Below are positions 49,843 to 58,660 of a stretch of DNA of 64,000 nt, piece after piece. Position numbers and translations under genes: made by a program. This DNA comes from Secundilactobacillus angelensis. Its GTDB lineage: Bacteria; Bacillota; Bacilli; Lactobacillales; Lactobacillaceae. The notes under the pieces are model-generated. The model did not search any database, was not told the origin of the DNA, and saw only the letters and a program-made list of their open reading frames with translations. The stretch is from assembly GCF_012641075.1 (NCBI RefSeq), contig NZ_JAAXLJ010000011.1:1-64000 (forward strand), written 5' to 3'. Within the stretch, counting starts at the first letter, position 1. Each line of letters begins with the position of its first letter.

Positions 49843-50035
49843 GATTTATAATTGCCACCTTTAAATTGGAAAATATGTGCTTTTTAGGACGTGATGGTTG
49901 CTTTTCCCGTCATTATTTGTTGGTAATATGGTTGGAATGAGCTGCTAAGTGGGCAGAAGTAGTGCTACACCAACGGCGGGAGTTAAATGACTCCTCAAGC
50001 CGCTTCTTATTTCCACTTAAATCATCGGTCATGGT

Positions 50036-50260
50036 TCATCTTAGATAGTTTCCTTTTTTACGAGCATTGAGTACAATTAAGCCTATAGAAGCAAAGGCGT
50101 CTGTAACAGCGATGATAGACGTTAAAAGTGCTAGCCAAAGTGGATGATAGAAAATGGTACCGATTAATAAAATAAAAGTAATTGTGTCTAACGGTCTAAG
50201 GCGCCGATTCCAGTCATCGTAAGGTTCAATAAACACTTTTGAAGGCTTTATAGGTCTCAT
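50036..50260 (-). CDS. Two-helix membrane protein, paralogue 1
   Basis: 74 residues: a basic cytoplasmic start with KPSKVFIEPYDDWNRRL, two membrane helices (about 25-40 and 45-65) and a basic C-terminus (LNARKKGNYLR). It is clearly a duplicate of the gene at 50710-50949, sharing SKVFI-PYD-WNRRL and the terminal VLNARKK. The ATG at 50260 follows GGAGGAAC. Function unknown. Confidence 0.75.
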   Translation of the reverse strand: MRPIKPSKVFIEPYDDWNRRLRPLDTITFILLIGTIFYHPLWLALLTSIIAVTDAFASIGLIVLNARKKGNYLR

Positions 50261-50491
50261 CGATGTTCCTCCACTATTTTATTAGTTTTTAACTTTGATG
50301 AACGTCTAGTGACGCATTTCAAAAATTCACCATTTTTGAATGACGCAACCTCCTGAAATTGAGGTTACATTTTATTACTAGGACGCGCGAGGAACGCTTA
50401 AGTTACACGAGTTTACGTAGGGTTTACGCTGTAAAAATGATAAGCAATATCAAAAAGCACCTCAATTTTATATAGCTGCGTGTCATTATAG

Positions 50492-50647
50492 TTATTGTTT
50501 AATATGCCGCCAGACTTTAGGATCTAAAAGGATTGCCACTAAAATTAGCAAACCACCAATCGCTTTGGTCGTCAGCGTGTAATTGAGTCCGAACCCTAGT
50601 AATAATATTCCTAGACAAAAAATAATGTTAGATAACATTTTTTGCAT
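50492..50647 (-). CDS. Small membrane protein between the paralogues
   Basis: From the ATG at 50647, behind GGGGAG, it has 51 residues: MQKMLSNIIFCLGILLLGFG, two membrane helices (about 5-20 and 25-42) and a C-terminal WRHIKQ. The frame can also start with a GTG at 50713 that overlaps the previous stop (GTGA), adding a charged 22-residue stretch; that start has a weaker ribosome-binding site. No family recognised. Confidence 0.6.
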   Translation of the reverse strand: MQKMLSNIIFCLGILLLGFGLNYTLTTKAIGGLLILVAILLDPKVWRHIKQ

Positions 50648-50709
50648 TTCTACTCCCCATTCTTTAATTCCGTTTTGACATTGTTTTAAGCGTTTCTTAC
50701 TCCTTATGG

Positions 50710-50949
50710 TCACCTATCATGGTTTATCTTAGATAGTTTTCTTTTTTTACGAGCATTGAGTACAAGTAAACCTAAATAAGCTAAAATATTTACAAAAAAA
50801 CTGATTGAGGTTAGGGCTGTCAGCCAAAGTGGATGATAAAAAAAGGTAATAAATATTAGAACCAAACCAATCGCCGCCAGAGAATCAAGACGCCGGTTCC
50901 ATTTATCGTAAGGCTTAATGAACACTTTTGAAGGTTTTCTAGATTTCAT
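50710..50949 (-). CDS. Two-helix membrane protein, paralogue 2
   Basis: 79 residues closely related to the gene at 50036-50260: KPSKVFIKPYDKWNRRL, two membrane helices (about 25-42 and 47-66), then VLNARKKRKLSKI. The promoter-proximal flanks of both copies are also alike (CCTCCRCTATTTTATT, then T-rich), so the duplicated unit extends beyond the gene. The ATG at 50949 follows GGAGGAC. Function unknown. Confidence 0.75.
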   Translation of the reverse strand: MKSRKPSKVFIKPYDKWNRRLDSLAAIGLVLIFITFFYHPLWLTALTSISFFVNILAYLGLLVLNARKKRKLSKINHDR

Positions 50950-51249
50950 CGCTAGTCCTCCGCTATTTTATTTCTTTTTTTTTTCCCCCGCATTAGAAGA
51001 ATGCAATAGCATAGCAATTCTTCTAAAATTGGTGAAGTTACTCATCTACATGAGCGTAAATCTAATATAACGCTAGAGTAGCGCCTTGAATAGAAACGTG
51101 GCGTTTACTTAACGACATGTAAACTGGAAGTAGCCCTGGACACAGGTATCCATTTTAAACAAATGAATACCTATAAAGGCTATGAGTAAAACTGCTATAT
51201 GTTATTATCAAATGGCTAATTAATGTAACAGACAACGTGGAGGTATGTT
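50950..51249. other. Regulatory gap between paralogue 2 and the XRE regulator
   Basis: No gene seen. It holds two strong inverted repeats: TTAGAAGAAT/ATTCTTCTAA (50993-51026, 14-nt centre) near the paralogue 2 start, and AGGTATCCATTT/AAATGAATACCT (51144-51172, 5-nt centre) near the regulator. A GTTTAC/GTAAAC pair lies at 51110-51128. Confidence 0.55.
51144..51172. promoter_or_regulatory. Palindromic operator candidate for the XRE regulator
   Basis: AGGTATcCATTT and AAATGaATACCT mirror each other with one mismatch around TAAAC. The site lies 78 nt before the regulator gene and faces the divergent membrane-gene cluster. Confidence 0.45.
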
Positions 51250-51774
51250 ATGCAGGAAACTTTAGGGGCACGCTTGCGTGAGGCACGAAAAAGTTCTGGA
51301 TTATCGCAAAATGATGCCGCAACCATTATGCACATTTCGAGGCAATCATTTTCAAAGTGGGAAAACGACCGTGGCTACCCCGATATTGATAACTTAGTCT
51401 TTTTAAGTCAGTTGTACGATGTGTCTGTCGATAGTCTTTTAAAGGATAATGATGAGATGAAGGCTAAGATTGGCGTAAATAATATCGAGATCCATGAGAA
51501 GCCAAAACAGTTAAAAAAAGTGAATCGAAATCTATTTCAAAATCGCGATGAAGGTTTGATTTTAGTCATGTTAGCTCTCATTTCGGCAATTGTCCCACCG
51601 GTCGGGATACTACTACCAGTATACGTGATGTGGCGAAACAGTCGCTATAACAGTCTTTATAAGACAATCTACTTAGTTTGTGCGGTAGTGATACTGATTA
51701 GTCTTTGGGGTACTGGCATTATTGTATCCGACAATTTTTTTGCACCGCAGACACACGTTTATAGAGTGAACTAG
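51250..51774 (+). CDS. XRE-family regulator with C-terminal membrane helices
   Basis: 174 residues: a helix-turn-helix domain (about 4-60: LGARLREARKSSGLSQNDAA, then ISRQSFSKWENDRGYPD), a charged linker (about 65-98), and two membrane helices (about 103-124 and 137-160). Such membrane-tied XRE regulators control adjacent small membrane proteins in several lactobacilli, so the divergent 49474-50949 cluster is a likely target. The ATG follows GGAGGTATGTT. Confidence 0.88.
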   Translation: MQETLGARLREARKSSGLSQNDAATIMHISRQSFSKWENDRGYPDIDNLVFLSQLYDVSVDSLLKDNDEMKAKIGVNNIEIHEKPKQLKKVNRNLFQNRDEGLILVMLALISAIVPPVGILLPVYVMWRNSRYNSLYKTIYLVCAVVILISLWGTGIIVSDNFFAPQTHVYRVN

Positions 51775-51806
51775 TTGGTCGTTTCATTAGCGGCTAAACA
51801 ACTCAA

Positions 51807-51844
51807 AGAAGCCTCCCGAAACAAATCTGTTTCGGGAGGCTTCT
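51807..51844. terminator. Terminator, CTCCCGAAACA stem (second copy)
   Basis: AGAAGCCTCCCGAAACA/TGTTTCGGGAGGCTTCT between the XRE gene and GH127, usable from both sides. Confidence 0.92.
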
Positions 51845-51862
51845 TGTCAGTAATTAACTGAT

Positions 51863-53833
51863 TTACTTATTTAACCAAACGCGCATTTGACCATTTTCAC
51901 GGTTAGCCCATGCATAATAGGGCACTAAAGTCAGCTCAGTTGACTGGGTGGATTGGTCGGATTCTTCCGTATACAAAGGACCGTCATCACTATCAAGTTG
52001 TACCTGGTTAGCGTTGACTTTAACCACTTCAACACCGTTTAGCAGTTTATCCTCATAAGCACTGCTTGGCTTTGTCTTGGTGTCCACTTCATACGTCCAC
52101 AGTGGGGCTGGATTATCGGCTTGTTCAGCTGCGTAAACGATTGGGCCGCGCTGAACCGCAACCTTACCGAAGTCAGCACTGGCACGGTTGTTTGCCCGCA
52201 TGAACTTCACGCGCATATCCAATGAAAGATCAATCGTTGTCGACTTATCAGTAATATCAAAGTAGATAAACCCATCTTTGACTGGTTGGGTAGCAGTTTT
52301 GCTATTGACTTCTAAGCCAAAGTCAGCCGACCAGCTCGGAATTCGGAGACCTAATTTAAAGGTTTGGCCATTAGGATTTTTAATCTCATAGTGGATATCG
52401 CCATTCCAAGGGAAACCGTTACTTTGATTAATTTCGATACCGTCGTCAAACTGAGCATCATTAGAAATGAACTGGTGAGATAAAATCGTGTTATCTTCAG
52501 TTACCGTGTAAAGATACTGATCAACTGATGTAATGAGCCGTGCTAAGTTAGCAGGGCAGCAGGCACAGCCGAACCAGTCAGCCCGGTGGGTCAGTACGTG
52601 AGACTTACCTGGATTACCCTTGCTGGCTGCGGGATCTGCTTCCAGTGGGTTGACGTAGAAGAAATGTTTACCATCTAGCGCCATGCCGCTTAAAGCACCG
52701 TTAAAGAGTTCCTTTTCCAGTACGTCAGCGTATTCACCCTTTGCCCGGATCGAAAGCATTTGCCGAGCGAAGAACGACATCCCAACGGATGCGCAGGTTT
52801 CACCGTAGTCAGTGTCATTAGGCAAATCGTAATCGTAAGTGACGGCTTCACCAGTGGTGGTTTGGCCGATATTACCGGTCACGTACATTTGCCGTTTGAC
52901 CAAATCGTTCCAGAATCGGTCGCAGGCATCAAGCAAGGTTTGGTCATGTGTGTAACGGGCAACGTAGGCCATCCCAGTGCACAGGTAAACAACCCGGACT
53001 GCGTGTCCATGGGGCACTTTTTGATCCTTGATCGGCTGTGCAGCCAAGTAATATTCACGTTTGAAGGCGCGTATGCCCGGAATCAAGTCACGATCTGGCG
53101 TTTCACCGTCTGCTTTGATCTGTTTTTCAAAGAATGCTGGATCTTGACCACGCTGATTCAAAAAGTAGTGGGCTAATTCCAGATATTTTTTGGTGTGAGT
53201 AACTTCGTATAAGCGAGCTAATGCGAGCTCAATTTCAGGGTGACCATCGTAGCCAGAAATCTTGCCATCATCAAGGCCAAAGTTGCGGTCAATGCAATCA
53301 GCCATGCGGGTGGCAATGTCTAAGGCCTTTTGATTACCGGTTTCCTGATAGTAGGCTACGCCGGCTTCAATGTAATGGCCCATGGTGTAAAGCTCATGAG
53401 ACTGCTGCAGGCGTTTGAACTTTCGCTCTGGCGCGTCAATTTGAAAGTAGGTAGATAAGTAGCCATCGTCATCCTGTGCTTCAGCAATCAAATCAACCAG
53501 CTCGTCGGTAATCTTCTTTAAGTCTTTGTTTGAATGATAACTGAAAGAGTATGCAGCGGCTTCCAGCCACTTATAGACGTCGGTATCTTGGAAGGGGAAA
53601 CCATAATGGTGGCCCTTCATTTTACCGGCGGCAATTTTCAAGTTGGCAACAGCGTGACTGTTCTTGTCTTGACCATTATTTTGCGGATCTTCCGCGATTG
53701 CAATATCAGCTTCATCATTCATCACTTGCCACTGGTAAGGTAAGACCTCTTTAACGACGAGTTCGCGATAACGTTTCCAAAAATCAGAGGTGATTTCCAC
53801 GTGTTTTAATTTGGGCGTTGTAAAAACTTGCAT
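51863..53833 (-). CDS. GH127 beta-L-arabinofuranosidase
   Basis: Releases L-arabinofuranose from plant cell-wall oligosaccharides or glycoproteins; cytoplasmic, no signal peptide. The 656 residues match GH127 in length. The zinc and catalytic set is complete: Glu345 and Cys347 in GETCASVG and Cys425-Cys426 in GCACCPANLAR, matching Glu338, Cys340, Cys417 and Cys418 of the HypBA1 prototype. It lies 28 nt behind the transporter gene on the same strand, so both are co-transcribed. The ATG at 53833 follows GGAAGGAAT. Confidence 0.93.
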   Translation of the reverse strand: MQVFTTPKLKHVEITSDFWKRYRELVVKEVLPYQWQVMNDEADIAIAEDPQNNGQDKNSHAVANLKIAAGKMKGHHYGFPFQDTDVYKWLEAAAYSFSYHSNKDLKKITDELVDLIAEAQDDDGYLSTYFQIDAPERKFKRLQQSHELYTMGHYIEAGVAYYQETGNQKALDIATRMADCIDRNFGLDDGKISGYDGHPEIELALARLYEVTHTKKYLELAHYFLNQRGQDPAFFEKQIKADGETPDRDLIPGIRAFKREYYLAAQPIKDQKVPHGHAVRVVYLCTGMAYVARYTHDQTLLDACDRFWNDLVKRQMYVTGNIGQTTTGEAVTYDYDLPNDTDYGETCASVGMSFFARQMLSIRAKGEYADVLEKELFNGALSGMALDGKHFFYVNPLEADPAASKGNPGKSHVLTHRADWFGCACCPANLARLITSVDQYLYTVTEDNTILSHQFISNDAQFDDGIEINQSNGFPWNGDIHYEIKNPNGQTFKLGLRIPSWSADFGLEVNSKTATQPVKDGFIYFDITDKSTTIDLSLDMRVKFMRANNRASADFGKVAVQRGPIVYAAEQADNPAPLWTYEVDTKTKPSSAYEDKLLNGVEVVKVNANQVQLDSDDGPLYTEESDQSTQSTELTLVPYYAWANRENGQMRVWLNK

Positions 53834-53861
53834 TGTAATTCCTTCCTTTCAATTCTCTTAA

Positions 53862-55283
53862 TTAGTTAGCACTTTCAGCAGTTTGGGCTTTTTCTGCGTT
53901 TCGTTTAGCTAAGTCAGCTTTAACAGTTGGTTCATGATTTTCCCACTTACGGTAGACGACCATGAGAATCAAGCTAATGGCGTAAATAGCTACGGGAACC
54001 CAGATAAAGGAAACGTGAATACCAGTTAAACTTGCTGCTGTCTGGTGAGCACGAGCAGCGGTAAAACCAAAGGCCTTCATGATCATTGAAGCGATGAAGG
54101 AACCAAAGCCGGAACCCATTTGAATACAGAATGAAGCACCAATGGCAGTTAAGAAGCCGTTAGCCCGGATACCGGTCTTCCATTCACCAAAATCAACGGT
54201 ATCACCAACCATGGCGAAGAACATCGTGCAGGCACTACCAGAACCAATACATGCGAGGCACCAGCCAATCAAAGCTGAGGTAACGTTAGTACCCGCGAAG
54301 CCCATCCAAATTTGACCAACCATTGTTAAGCCAAGCATGAAGACGGTCGTGCCCCATTTGTGTAAGTATTTAGCGAAGAACGGTACGGATGCCATCCCTA
54401 AGACTTGGATAATGGAGAAGCCGTTGAAGAATGAAATTAAACCTTTGTCGTTTAAATTATACTGGAAATAATATGGCAGTGCTGAGTTACGGACAATGAA
54501 GGCTGTCCAGTAAGTTAAGTTAGCCAATACGATCAGAATCCATGGCCAGTTTCCCTTAGTGGCTTTCAAACTTTCCCTGATTGTAATGATTTTTTCTTCT
54601 TCAATGTTTTTTTCACGCATATCGAAGAAAGCGATAATCAGTAGGATAAAGGCAACGATGGCATAAACACCAACGGCCAATGACCAGCCGCGCTGCTCGT
54701 TACCATGACCCAGTAAGCCGGCAAATGGAATGATGAAAGTAACGGCGAAGAAGTTACCGACGTTACCTAAAACCAGCCGGATAGAGTTGGCAGCCATCCG
54801 ATCATCAGAATTAGAGGTCAGGTTAGGTAAAACTGACGTAATTGGTGTCGACATAGCGGTATAGGACAAGTCGGCTAAAATGTACATGACACCCGCATAG
54901 AGAATTTTTGCGGTTCCGCTCAGAGCAGGTGTGGTGAACAGTAACCAAACAAAGACGGCAAATGGCAATGACATCCATAGGAACCATGGCCGGCTCTTAC
55001 CATATTTACTGTGGGTGTGGTCAACCAAGATCCCCATGACGGGTGCCCCAATTGCATCGAAGAACCGTCCTAGGAGTAACAGTCCCCCAGCAGTACCAAC
55101 ACCGATGCCGAATACGTTAGTGAAGAAATACAGCATGTAACTACTGATGATGCAGTAAAGCAAGTTCCCAGACATATCGGTAAAGCCATAAGTTATTTTC
55201 CGGTGCCAGGGTAACCGGTCGTTATTAAGCAACTCACTGGCAGCATTGGCGTTTGGATCAACGTGATTTGCATTTGCGCTCAT
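53862..55283 (-). CDS. GPH-family sugar:cation symporter
   Basis: Probably imports the arabinoside cleaved by the next gene. From the ATG at 55283 (GGGGG upstream) it has 473 residues, about 12 membrane helices, and the glycoside-pentoside-hexuronide motifs KITYGFTDMSGNLLYCIIS and FDAIGAPVMGILVDHTHSKYGKSRPW. The loop between helices 6 and 7 is charged (MREKNIEEEK). An earlier TTG at 55298 is less likely. A perfect cre site lies 94 nt upstream. Confidence 0.92.
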   Translation of the reverse strand: MSANANHVDPNANAASELLNNDRLPWHRKITYGFTDMSGNLLYCIISSYMLYFFTNVFGIGVGTAGGLLLLGRFFDAIGAPVMGILVDHTHSKYGKSRPWFLWMSLPFAVFVWLLFTTPALSGTAKILYAGVMYILADLSYTAMSTPITSVLPNLTSNSDDRMAANSIRLVLGNVGNFFAVTFIIPFAGLLGHGNEQRGWSLAVGVYAIVAFILLIIAFFDMREKNIEEEKIITIRESLKATKGNWPWILIVLANLTYWTAFIVRNSALPYYFQYNLNDKGLISFFNGFSIIQVLGMASVPFFAKYLHKWGTTVFMLGLTMVGQIWMGFAGTNVTSALIGWCLACIGSGSACTMFFAMVGDTVDFGEWKTGIRANGFLTAIGASFCIQMGSGFGSFIASMIMKAFGFTAARAHQTAASLTGIHVSFIWVPVAIYAISLILMVVYRKWENHEPTVKADLAKRNAEKAQTAESAN

Positions 55284-55376
55284 AATTAAAACCCCCAAAT
55301 TTTATAGTGGTACTTTGATACTTAAAAATAAACCTAAAAATTGCTAACCCTTTTGAAATGCTCGGTAAAACACAAT

Positions 55377-55390
55377 TGCAAACGATTTCA
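55377..55390. promoter_or_regulatory. CcpA cre site of the arabinoside operon
   Basis: TGCAAACGATTTCA fits TGNAANCGNWWNCA at every fixed base and lies 94 nt before the symporter start, between two divergent transcripts. Confidence 0.82.
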
Positions 55391-55441
55391 AATTTGGTAC
55401 CTTCTTTCAAATCCGGATTAAGTTTCTGTGCACAATTAAAT

Positions 55442-55478
55442 AGTAAGCGTTTTCAAACGATCAAAAAAGGGCTATAAT
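55442..55478 (+). promoter_or_regulatory. Promoter of the AraC regulator with overlapping cre site
   Basis: TTTCAA (55451-55456), a 16-nt spacer and TATAAT (55473-55478). AGTAAGCGTTTTCA (55442-55455) matches the cre consensus except the first base and covers the -35, so the regulator itself may be repressed by CcpA. Confidence 0.65.
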
Positions 55479-55568
55479 GGCATAAAGAGTTACTAAATCC
55501 GACTAAACTAATATTTTAGACTTAATTTTGTGTATAATTTATGGCGGTTGAAGCGTTTACATACTACT

Positions 55569-55643
55569 GTTTTCGACAAATGGTGACGGTTTCCGACCTT
55601 TAGAATTGATATTCATTTTAAACATTTGGTGACCATTTCCGAC
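55569..55643. promoter_or_regulatory. Direct repeats, likely AraC operators
   Basis: TGGTGACGGTTTCCGAC (55581-55597) and TGGTGACCATTTCCGAC (55627-55643) are direct repeats 46 bp apart. A degenerate half, TTTTCGAC, lies about 20 bp before the first, close to two helical turns, as seen for AraC half-sites. They sit between the promoter and start of the AraC gene, so autoregulation is likely. Confidence 0.6.
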
Positions 55644-55666
55644 TGCCACGTTAGGAGGCTTGTATT

Positions 55667-56623
55667 ATGCTATTTTCAACATTTACCTTGTCAAAGACGC
55701 TGTTATATTACAAGGGTGGCGAATTTAAAGCTGATGGTCCTTGGAAACATAAAGAAATGTTTCACAAAGGCGACTATGAACTCATTTTTTGTATCAAGGA
55801 TCCACTTTATCTGCAGGTTGGCAATGAGCGGTTAACGTTACGCCAAAATGAGATTCTGATCGTGCCACCGTTTACAACAATGGTTGGTTACAAAAAATCA
55901 GCTAACGTCGATTTCTACTGGGTCCACTTCTTTTCACAGCAGCAGGAAAAAATGCTGAATGTTTAAGCTCAGGACTTATTTTCCAAAATTCAAAATAAAG
56001 ACAGTGACCATACCGATAAGCAGCTGTATTTGCCCATGCAATTCAAATTAGTTGATTACGAACAGACCACTATTTTGATTCACCAAATTTTGTCGATTCA
56101 TAATGAGCTTTCCTTTATAGAAGAGCGGGATTACCTGGTATCAGCATTGTTGATCCAGCTGTACAATTCTTATTGGCATCATTTTGATTTAAGCGACGAC
56201 GAAAGCTCACGAATCGATTACGTTAAAGAGTGGATTCGGGCTAATATCTCAAATACGCTGACGGTTGCTGAAATTGCTGAAAAAGTTCATCTCAATCCAG
56301 ATTATTTAACGCGGTTATTTAAACACTGTACGGGAATGTCGACGTTAAAGTATCTTAATCACATTAAAATCGAAGTGGCTACGCTGCTGTTGATCAGAAC
56401 CGAAATGTCGATCAAGGAGATTGCCTACAACTCATATTTCAACGATCCAAAAGTTTTCATGCGCCGCTTTAAGAGTGAGATGGGGCTTTCACCGTCGGAA
56501 TACCGTAAATCCTATAACTTAATTCATTTAAACAATCCCCACGTTGATCCACAGATTCCAATTCCTAAACGGATTGCAGATTCAATTGATTATATTCCTG
56601 AAAACGGCAGTATCCCTGAATGA
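55667..56623 (+). pseudogene. AraC-family regulator of the arabinoside locus, interrupted by one stop codon
   Basis: Full-length AraC-type regulator of 318 codons broken by TAA at 55964-55966. Up to there it is 99 residues of the cupin-like sensing domain (MLFSTFTLSKTLLYYKGG to QQQEKMLNV). After the stop the same frame continues (AQDLFSKIQNKD, then the next ATG at 56030) into a complete helix-turn-helix pair: LTVAEIAEKVHLNPDYLTRL and MSIKEIAYNSYFNDPKVFMRRF. A single base change, for example CAA to TAA, explains it. The ATG follows TAGGAGG. Unless read through, activation of the GH127 operon is lost or comes only from a truncated DNA-binding protein. Confidence 0.85.
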
Positions 56624-56641
56624 AAATGGAAAGGAGCAGAC

Positions 56642-56845
56642 ATGATGAATCTATTTACCAAACACTTTGCGGGTCAATCGATCGTTTCCTGGGCACTTCA
56701 AATTATTTTAATTTGGATTGCTTGGGCTGTGAAATCGCATCAAATTCCTAATAATTTGACCACCATTTTTGGTGCTGGAGTGGTTTTATTACTGATTTAT
56801 ATCAGTTTTTCATTGGACAGGCGCGGTAATCGTCATAAAGGATAA
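56642..56845 (+). CDS. Small two-helix membrane protein
   Basis: 67 residues: MMNLFTKHFAGQSIVSWAL with membrane helices at about 12-30 and 38-56, and a basic end (DRRGNRHKG). AAAGGAG lies just upstream, 19 nt after the AraC stop, so it is probably co-transcribed with the regulator. No family recognised. Confidence 0.65.
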   Translation: MMNLFTKHFAGQSIVSWALQIILIWIAWAVKSHQIPNNLTTIFGAGVVLLLIYISFSLDRRGNRHKG

Positions 56846-56852
56846 ACCATAA

Positions 56853-56900
56853 AAAGTGGCTCTCATCGGTAGTTTTAAAACTGCCGATGAGAGCCACTTT
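56853..56900 (+). terminator. Terminator after the AraC unit
   Basis: AAAGTGGCTCTCATCGG/CCGATGAGAGCCACTTT, a 17-bp perfect stem, with an outer A tract and T-rich end. Confidence 0.92.
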
Positions 56901-56967
56901 CATTTCTTAACTATGTGTGTTTGGAGGAACTGAAACTATGTGACTTCTATTTATAGAAATAAATGAG

Positions 56968-58338
56968 TTATTTCTTCTCTAGACTAGCCGTTGGCTGTAA
57001 GTTGAAGAGCTTGGTAATTGCCCAGCTGCCTAAGATCCCAATCAGCATGAATGGGAAGAAGTCCAAACCTTGATTGAAGAGTGGGATAAAGTTACCAGCC
57101 CAAGCGTTGATGGCTTTGAACAATCCCATGTTGGCAAAGAATGGTGGCAAAGTGTGAAAGGCATCCAGGAAGGCTGGAATGAACGTTAAAATGATCGTGG
57201 TTTTGTAGATGAACGGATTCTTGCCCATGAATGGGTGCAGCAAACCTAAAAAGATCAAAGACATTGCTAATGGGTAGATGAAGCTAAGTAGTGGTGTTGA
57301 GTAAGTGATGATTTGATCCAAACCGAAGTTAGCAATGATGAAGGCGCCAATGGAACTGAAAGTTAGGAAGAAATGGTAGCCAAGTTTTGGAAAACGGTGG
57401 CCCCAATCTTCGGAAAGGGCGGCCATCAAGCCGATGCATGAAGTGATGCAGGCGAGGAAGGTAACGGCACCGAGGATAGCGATACCAATCATGCCGGTGT
57501 AGTGGGCCATGATACCAGAGAAGGCAGTCCCACCATCAGCACTTAACTTGAGGTAACTTAAACTTGAAGCACCAAGAGCAATCAAGAAGATGTAGATGAT
57601 CGCTTCGAGACCCATGCTGATGGCACCAACTTTAGCAACCGCCTTAGAACGGGCGCCAGTTTCATTCATTCCAAAGAACTTGAGAGCCGTGATGATCGTA
57701 ACCCCAAAGCCTAAACCAGCAAGGGCATCCATGGTGTTGTAACCTTGTAGGAACCCGTTAATGAGATTGCTACCAGCACCTGAGCCAGCTGGGAAGAGTG
57801 AGATTTGACGGATGTCGCCTTTGATAATAAATGCCATGAAGAAGATGAAGGCTAAGAGAGCAAGTAAGATTGGGTTAAGCAATTTACCAACGTAATCAGT
57901 GATCTTGGATTGGTTCCAAGAAAGGAGCAATGAGATGCCGAAGAATAAGAATGAGAAAATCAATAATCCCATTTGGTCCCAAGCCTTTGGCAAGAAGGGT
58001 TGAATCCCGATGGCGAAGGTTGTAGTGGCCGTCCGTGGTGATGCAACCAGAATCCCTAGTGTGGCGTGAATCATGATTAAGAAGAAGAGGGCGAAACCTT
58101 TTCCGGCTGGTCGTGCCAAGTCATAGGCACTGCTGCTACGAGTTAAACTAATGGCAAGAATCGATAATAGTGGTAATAAAATAGCAGTTAACAGAAAGCC
58201 GATGGCAGCTGGACCCCAGTTACCGGATGCGAGTTGACCTAGATGAATCGGGAAGATCAAGTTACCAGCACCGAAGAAGAGGCCGAATAGCAGTGACCCT
58301 AAAATAATGTATTGACGTTTTGTGAGTGTCGTTTTCAT
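56968..58338 (-). CDS. brnQ: Branched-chain amino acid transport carrier BrnQ
   Basis: Sodium- or proton-coupled importer of leucine, isoleucine and valine. The 456 residues have about 12 membrane helices and the BrnQ motifs LFFGAGNLIFPIHLGQ near 19-34 and GFLLTAILLPLLSILAI. The ATG at 58338 follows GGAGGTTTTTG. A T-box leader (58384-58660) controls it by tRNA charging. Confidence 0.94.
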   Translation of the reverse strand: MKTTLTKRQYIILGSLLFGLFFGAGNLIFPIHLGQLASGNWGPAAIGFLLTAILLPLLSILAISLTRSSSAYDLARPAGKGFALFFLIMIHATLGILVASPRTATTTFAIGIQPFLPKAWDQMGLLIFSFLFFGISLLLSWNQSKITDYVGKLLNPILLALLAFIFFMAFIIKGDIRQISLFPAGSGAGSNLINGFLQGYNTMDALAGLGFGVTIITALKFFGMNETGARSKAVAKVGAISMGLEAIIYIFLIALGASSLSYLKLSADGGTAFSGIMAHYTGMIGIAILGAVTFLACITSCIGLMAALSEDWGHRFPKLGYHFFLTFSSIGAFIIANFGLDQIITYSTPLLSFIYPLAMSLIFLGLLHPFMGKNPFIYKTTIILTFIPAFLDAFHTLPPFFANMGLFKAINAWAGNFIPLFNQGLDFFPFMLIGILGSWAITKLFNLQPTASLEKK

Positions 58339-58383
58339 ATCAAAAACCTCCTGTGAATTTGGCGGAATAACGGGGTAATAAAA

Positions 58384-58660
58384 AACGCCCCTAGCTTATA
58401 AAAGCTAAGGACGTGTTATCGACGTGTTACCACCTTAATTTTCAACCACCTCGCGATGATTGACTTTGAAAGTACGGCAAGCCGATGCGCGGTCGGTCCA
58501 CGATACTTCATTGCTGTAATGGGCGCATTCCCAGTGACCACTTCGAACATTCGTCGCGGTCACGACTTGTAGATTACTTTCATCGCTGGGTCGATTACCT
58601 CGTCGCACTAATTGAGGCTCCCTGTGAATCTTGCCAGTAACTACTCTTCTACGCATAGTC
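58384..58660 (-). promoter_or_regulatory. T-box riboswitch of brnQ
   Basis: The T-box sequence AAGGTGGTAACACG lies near 58423-58436 and is followed by a terminator stem, ACGTCCTTAGCTT/AAGCTAGGGGCGT plus T run (58386-58415). Upstream about 220 nt form the stem I/II/III region. Binding of uncharged tRNA through the T-box would open the terminator. The specifier is not certain; ATC (isoleucine) in GTAATCTAC near 58570-58578 is the best candidate for a branched-chain transporter. Confidence 0.85.

Noticed and set aside
49913-50032. 39-codon frame behind paralogue 1
   Set aside because: A weak start and low-complexity Ser/His/Asn composition; possibly a decayed counterpart of the 50492 gene, but not supportable as a gene.
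58435-58656. Open reading frame of 73 codons before brnQ
   Set aside because: It lies wholly inside the T-box leader and has no ribosome-binding site.
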